DNA from: Panopea generosa
Lineage: Eukaryota > Mollusca > Bivalvia > Adapedonta > Hiatellidae
Direction of reading: 5' to 3'
Assembly: GCA_029582155.1 (NCBI GenBank)
Contig: CM055901.1
Span: 55,844,625-55,908,624 of the forward strand
DNA length: 64,000 bases
The position numbers were made by a program, and so were the translations under genes. Shown piece after piece: positions 63,561-64,000 of the stretch (positions are counted from its first letter, which is position 1; each line of letters opens with the position of its first letter). The notes below the pieces were generated by a model. The model was not told where the DNA came from. It ran no database searches and worked only from the letters and a program-made list of their open reading frames with translations.

Positions 63561-64000
63561 ATAAAACTATATAATATGTATTTTTGCTAGGAGTATTTGT
63601 CTATTTCTATTATCCATAAGTACACCAGTGAATTTAAAGTAACTTTTATTTTAAAATGGCTGCTGATATAAACAAATGAGAGGGCTTTTCTTGCACTGCA
63701 GACGCTATAATTCGTAAACAGAAGGTAGTAATGTTAAGCGTTTAAGTGATATTGATTGTACTACTAACATTTTTCATTTCAATATAAGACGTTTTACTTA
63801 ATAATTATCTTATTGTATGAATTAATTGTATGGTCATCGAAAACGGATAACGCAAACAATAAGGTATATGATAACAGTTTTTCTTGTATCGATTTGGAAT
63901 AAAATAAAACGTCATATTGCAATAATACTTTCTTAACATTGATAATCGTTCCCGTCTGATGTTGAAGAATACTTTCCTTAAAACAAAACTTCCATACCGA

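Overview
This window is AT-rich invertebrate nuclear DNA, most likely from a bivalve mollusc. The host gene has GT-AG introns. tRNA-derived SINEs, LINE 3' ends, a DIRS-type tyrosine-recombinase retroelement, a mariner relic, TIR elements and many minisatellites crowd the rest. The species cannot be fixed from the sequence. No bacterial operon, CRISPR array, rRNA gene or intact transposon gene is visible.

The only convincing host gene is on the minus strand. It is a rhodopsin-like neuropeptide GPCR whose last five coding exons lie at 44832-44711, 16655-16532, 14761-14559, 13845-13746 and 11839-11393. All four junctions keep reading frame and use GT/AG sites, giving 331 residues from the end of TM2 to the C-terminus. 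The exon or exons for the N-terminus, TM1 and most of TM2 were not found and probably lie beyond base 64000. A 28,055-bp intron splits the ERY motif at the end of TM3.

Layout: 1-5270 is a dead DIRS-like retroelement (RT, RNase H, tyrosine recombinase N-domain, SGNH hydrolase remnant). Its RNase H is cut by a 3.66-kb TIR element that carries a SINE and simple repeats. 5607-9036 holds a dispersed repeat and then four unrelated tandem arrays in 3 kb; the last seems to have grown out of a SINE head. 9.2-11.4 kb is mostly featureless and ends at the receptor's 3' end. 11.4-16.7 kb holds four receptor exons. 16.7-44.7 kb is the giant intron, with SINEs of several families, LINE relics (one large RT fragment at 38.56-40.39 kb), an 11-bp-period array, a 60-bp-period array, a 30-bp hairpin and a head-to-head SINE pair. 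44.8-64 kb is upstream gene or intron sequence with LINE ends, SINEs, a 0.4-kb MITE, a 1,001-bp mariner relic flanked by TA, and AT-rich minisatellites.

Most open frames over 60 codons here are chance AT-rich frames or translations of tandem repeats. Family names come from motif recognition by eye, without database searches. The ligand of the receptor is not known.
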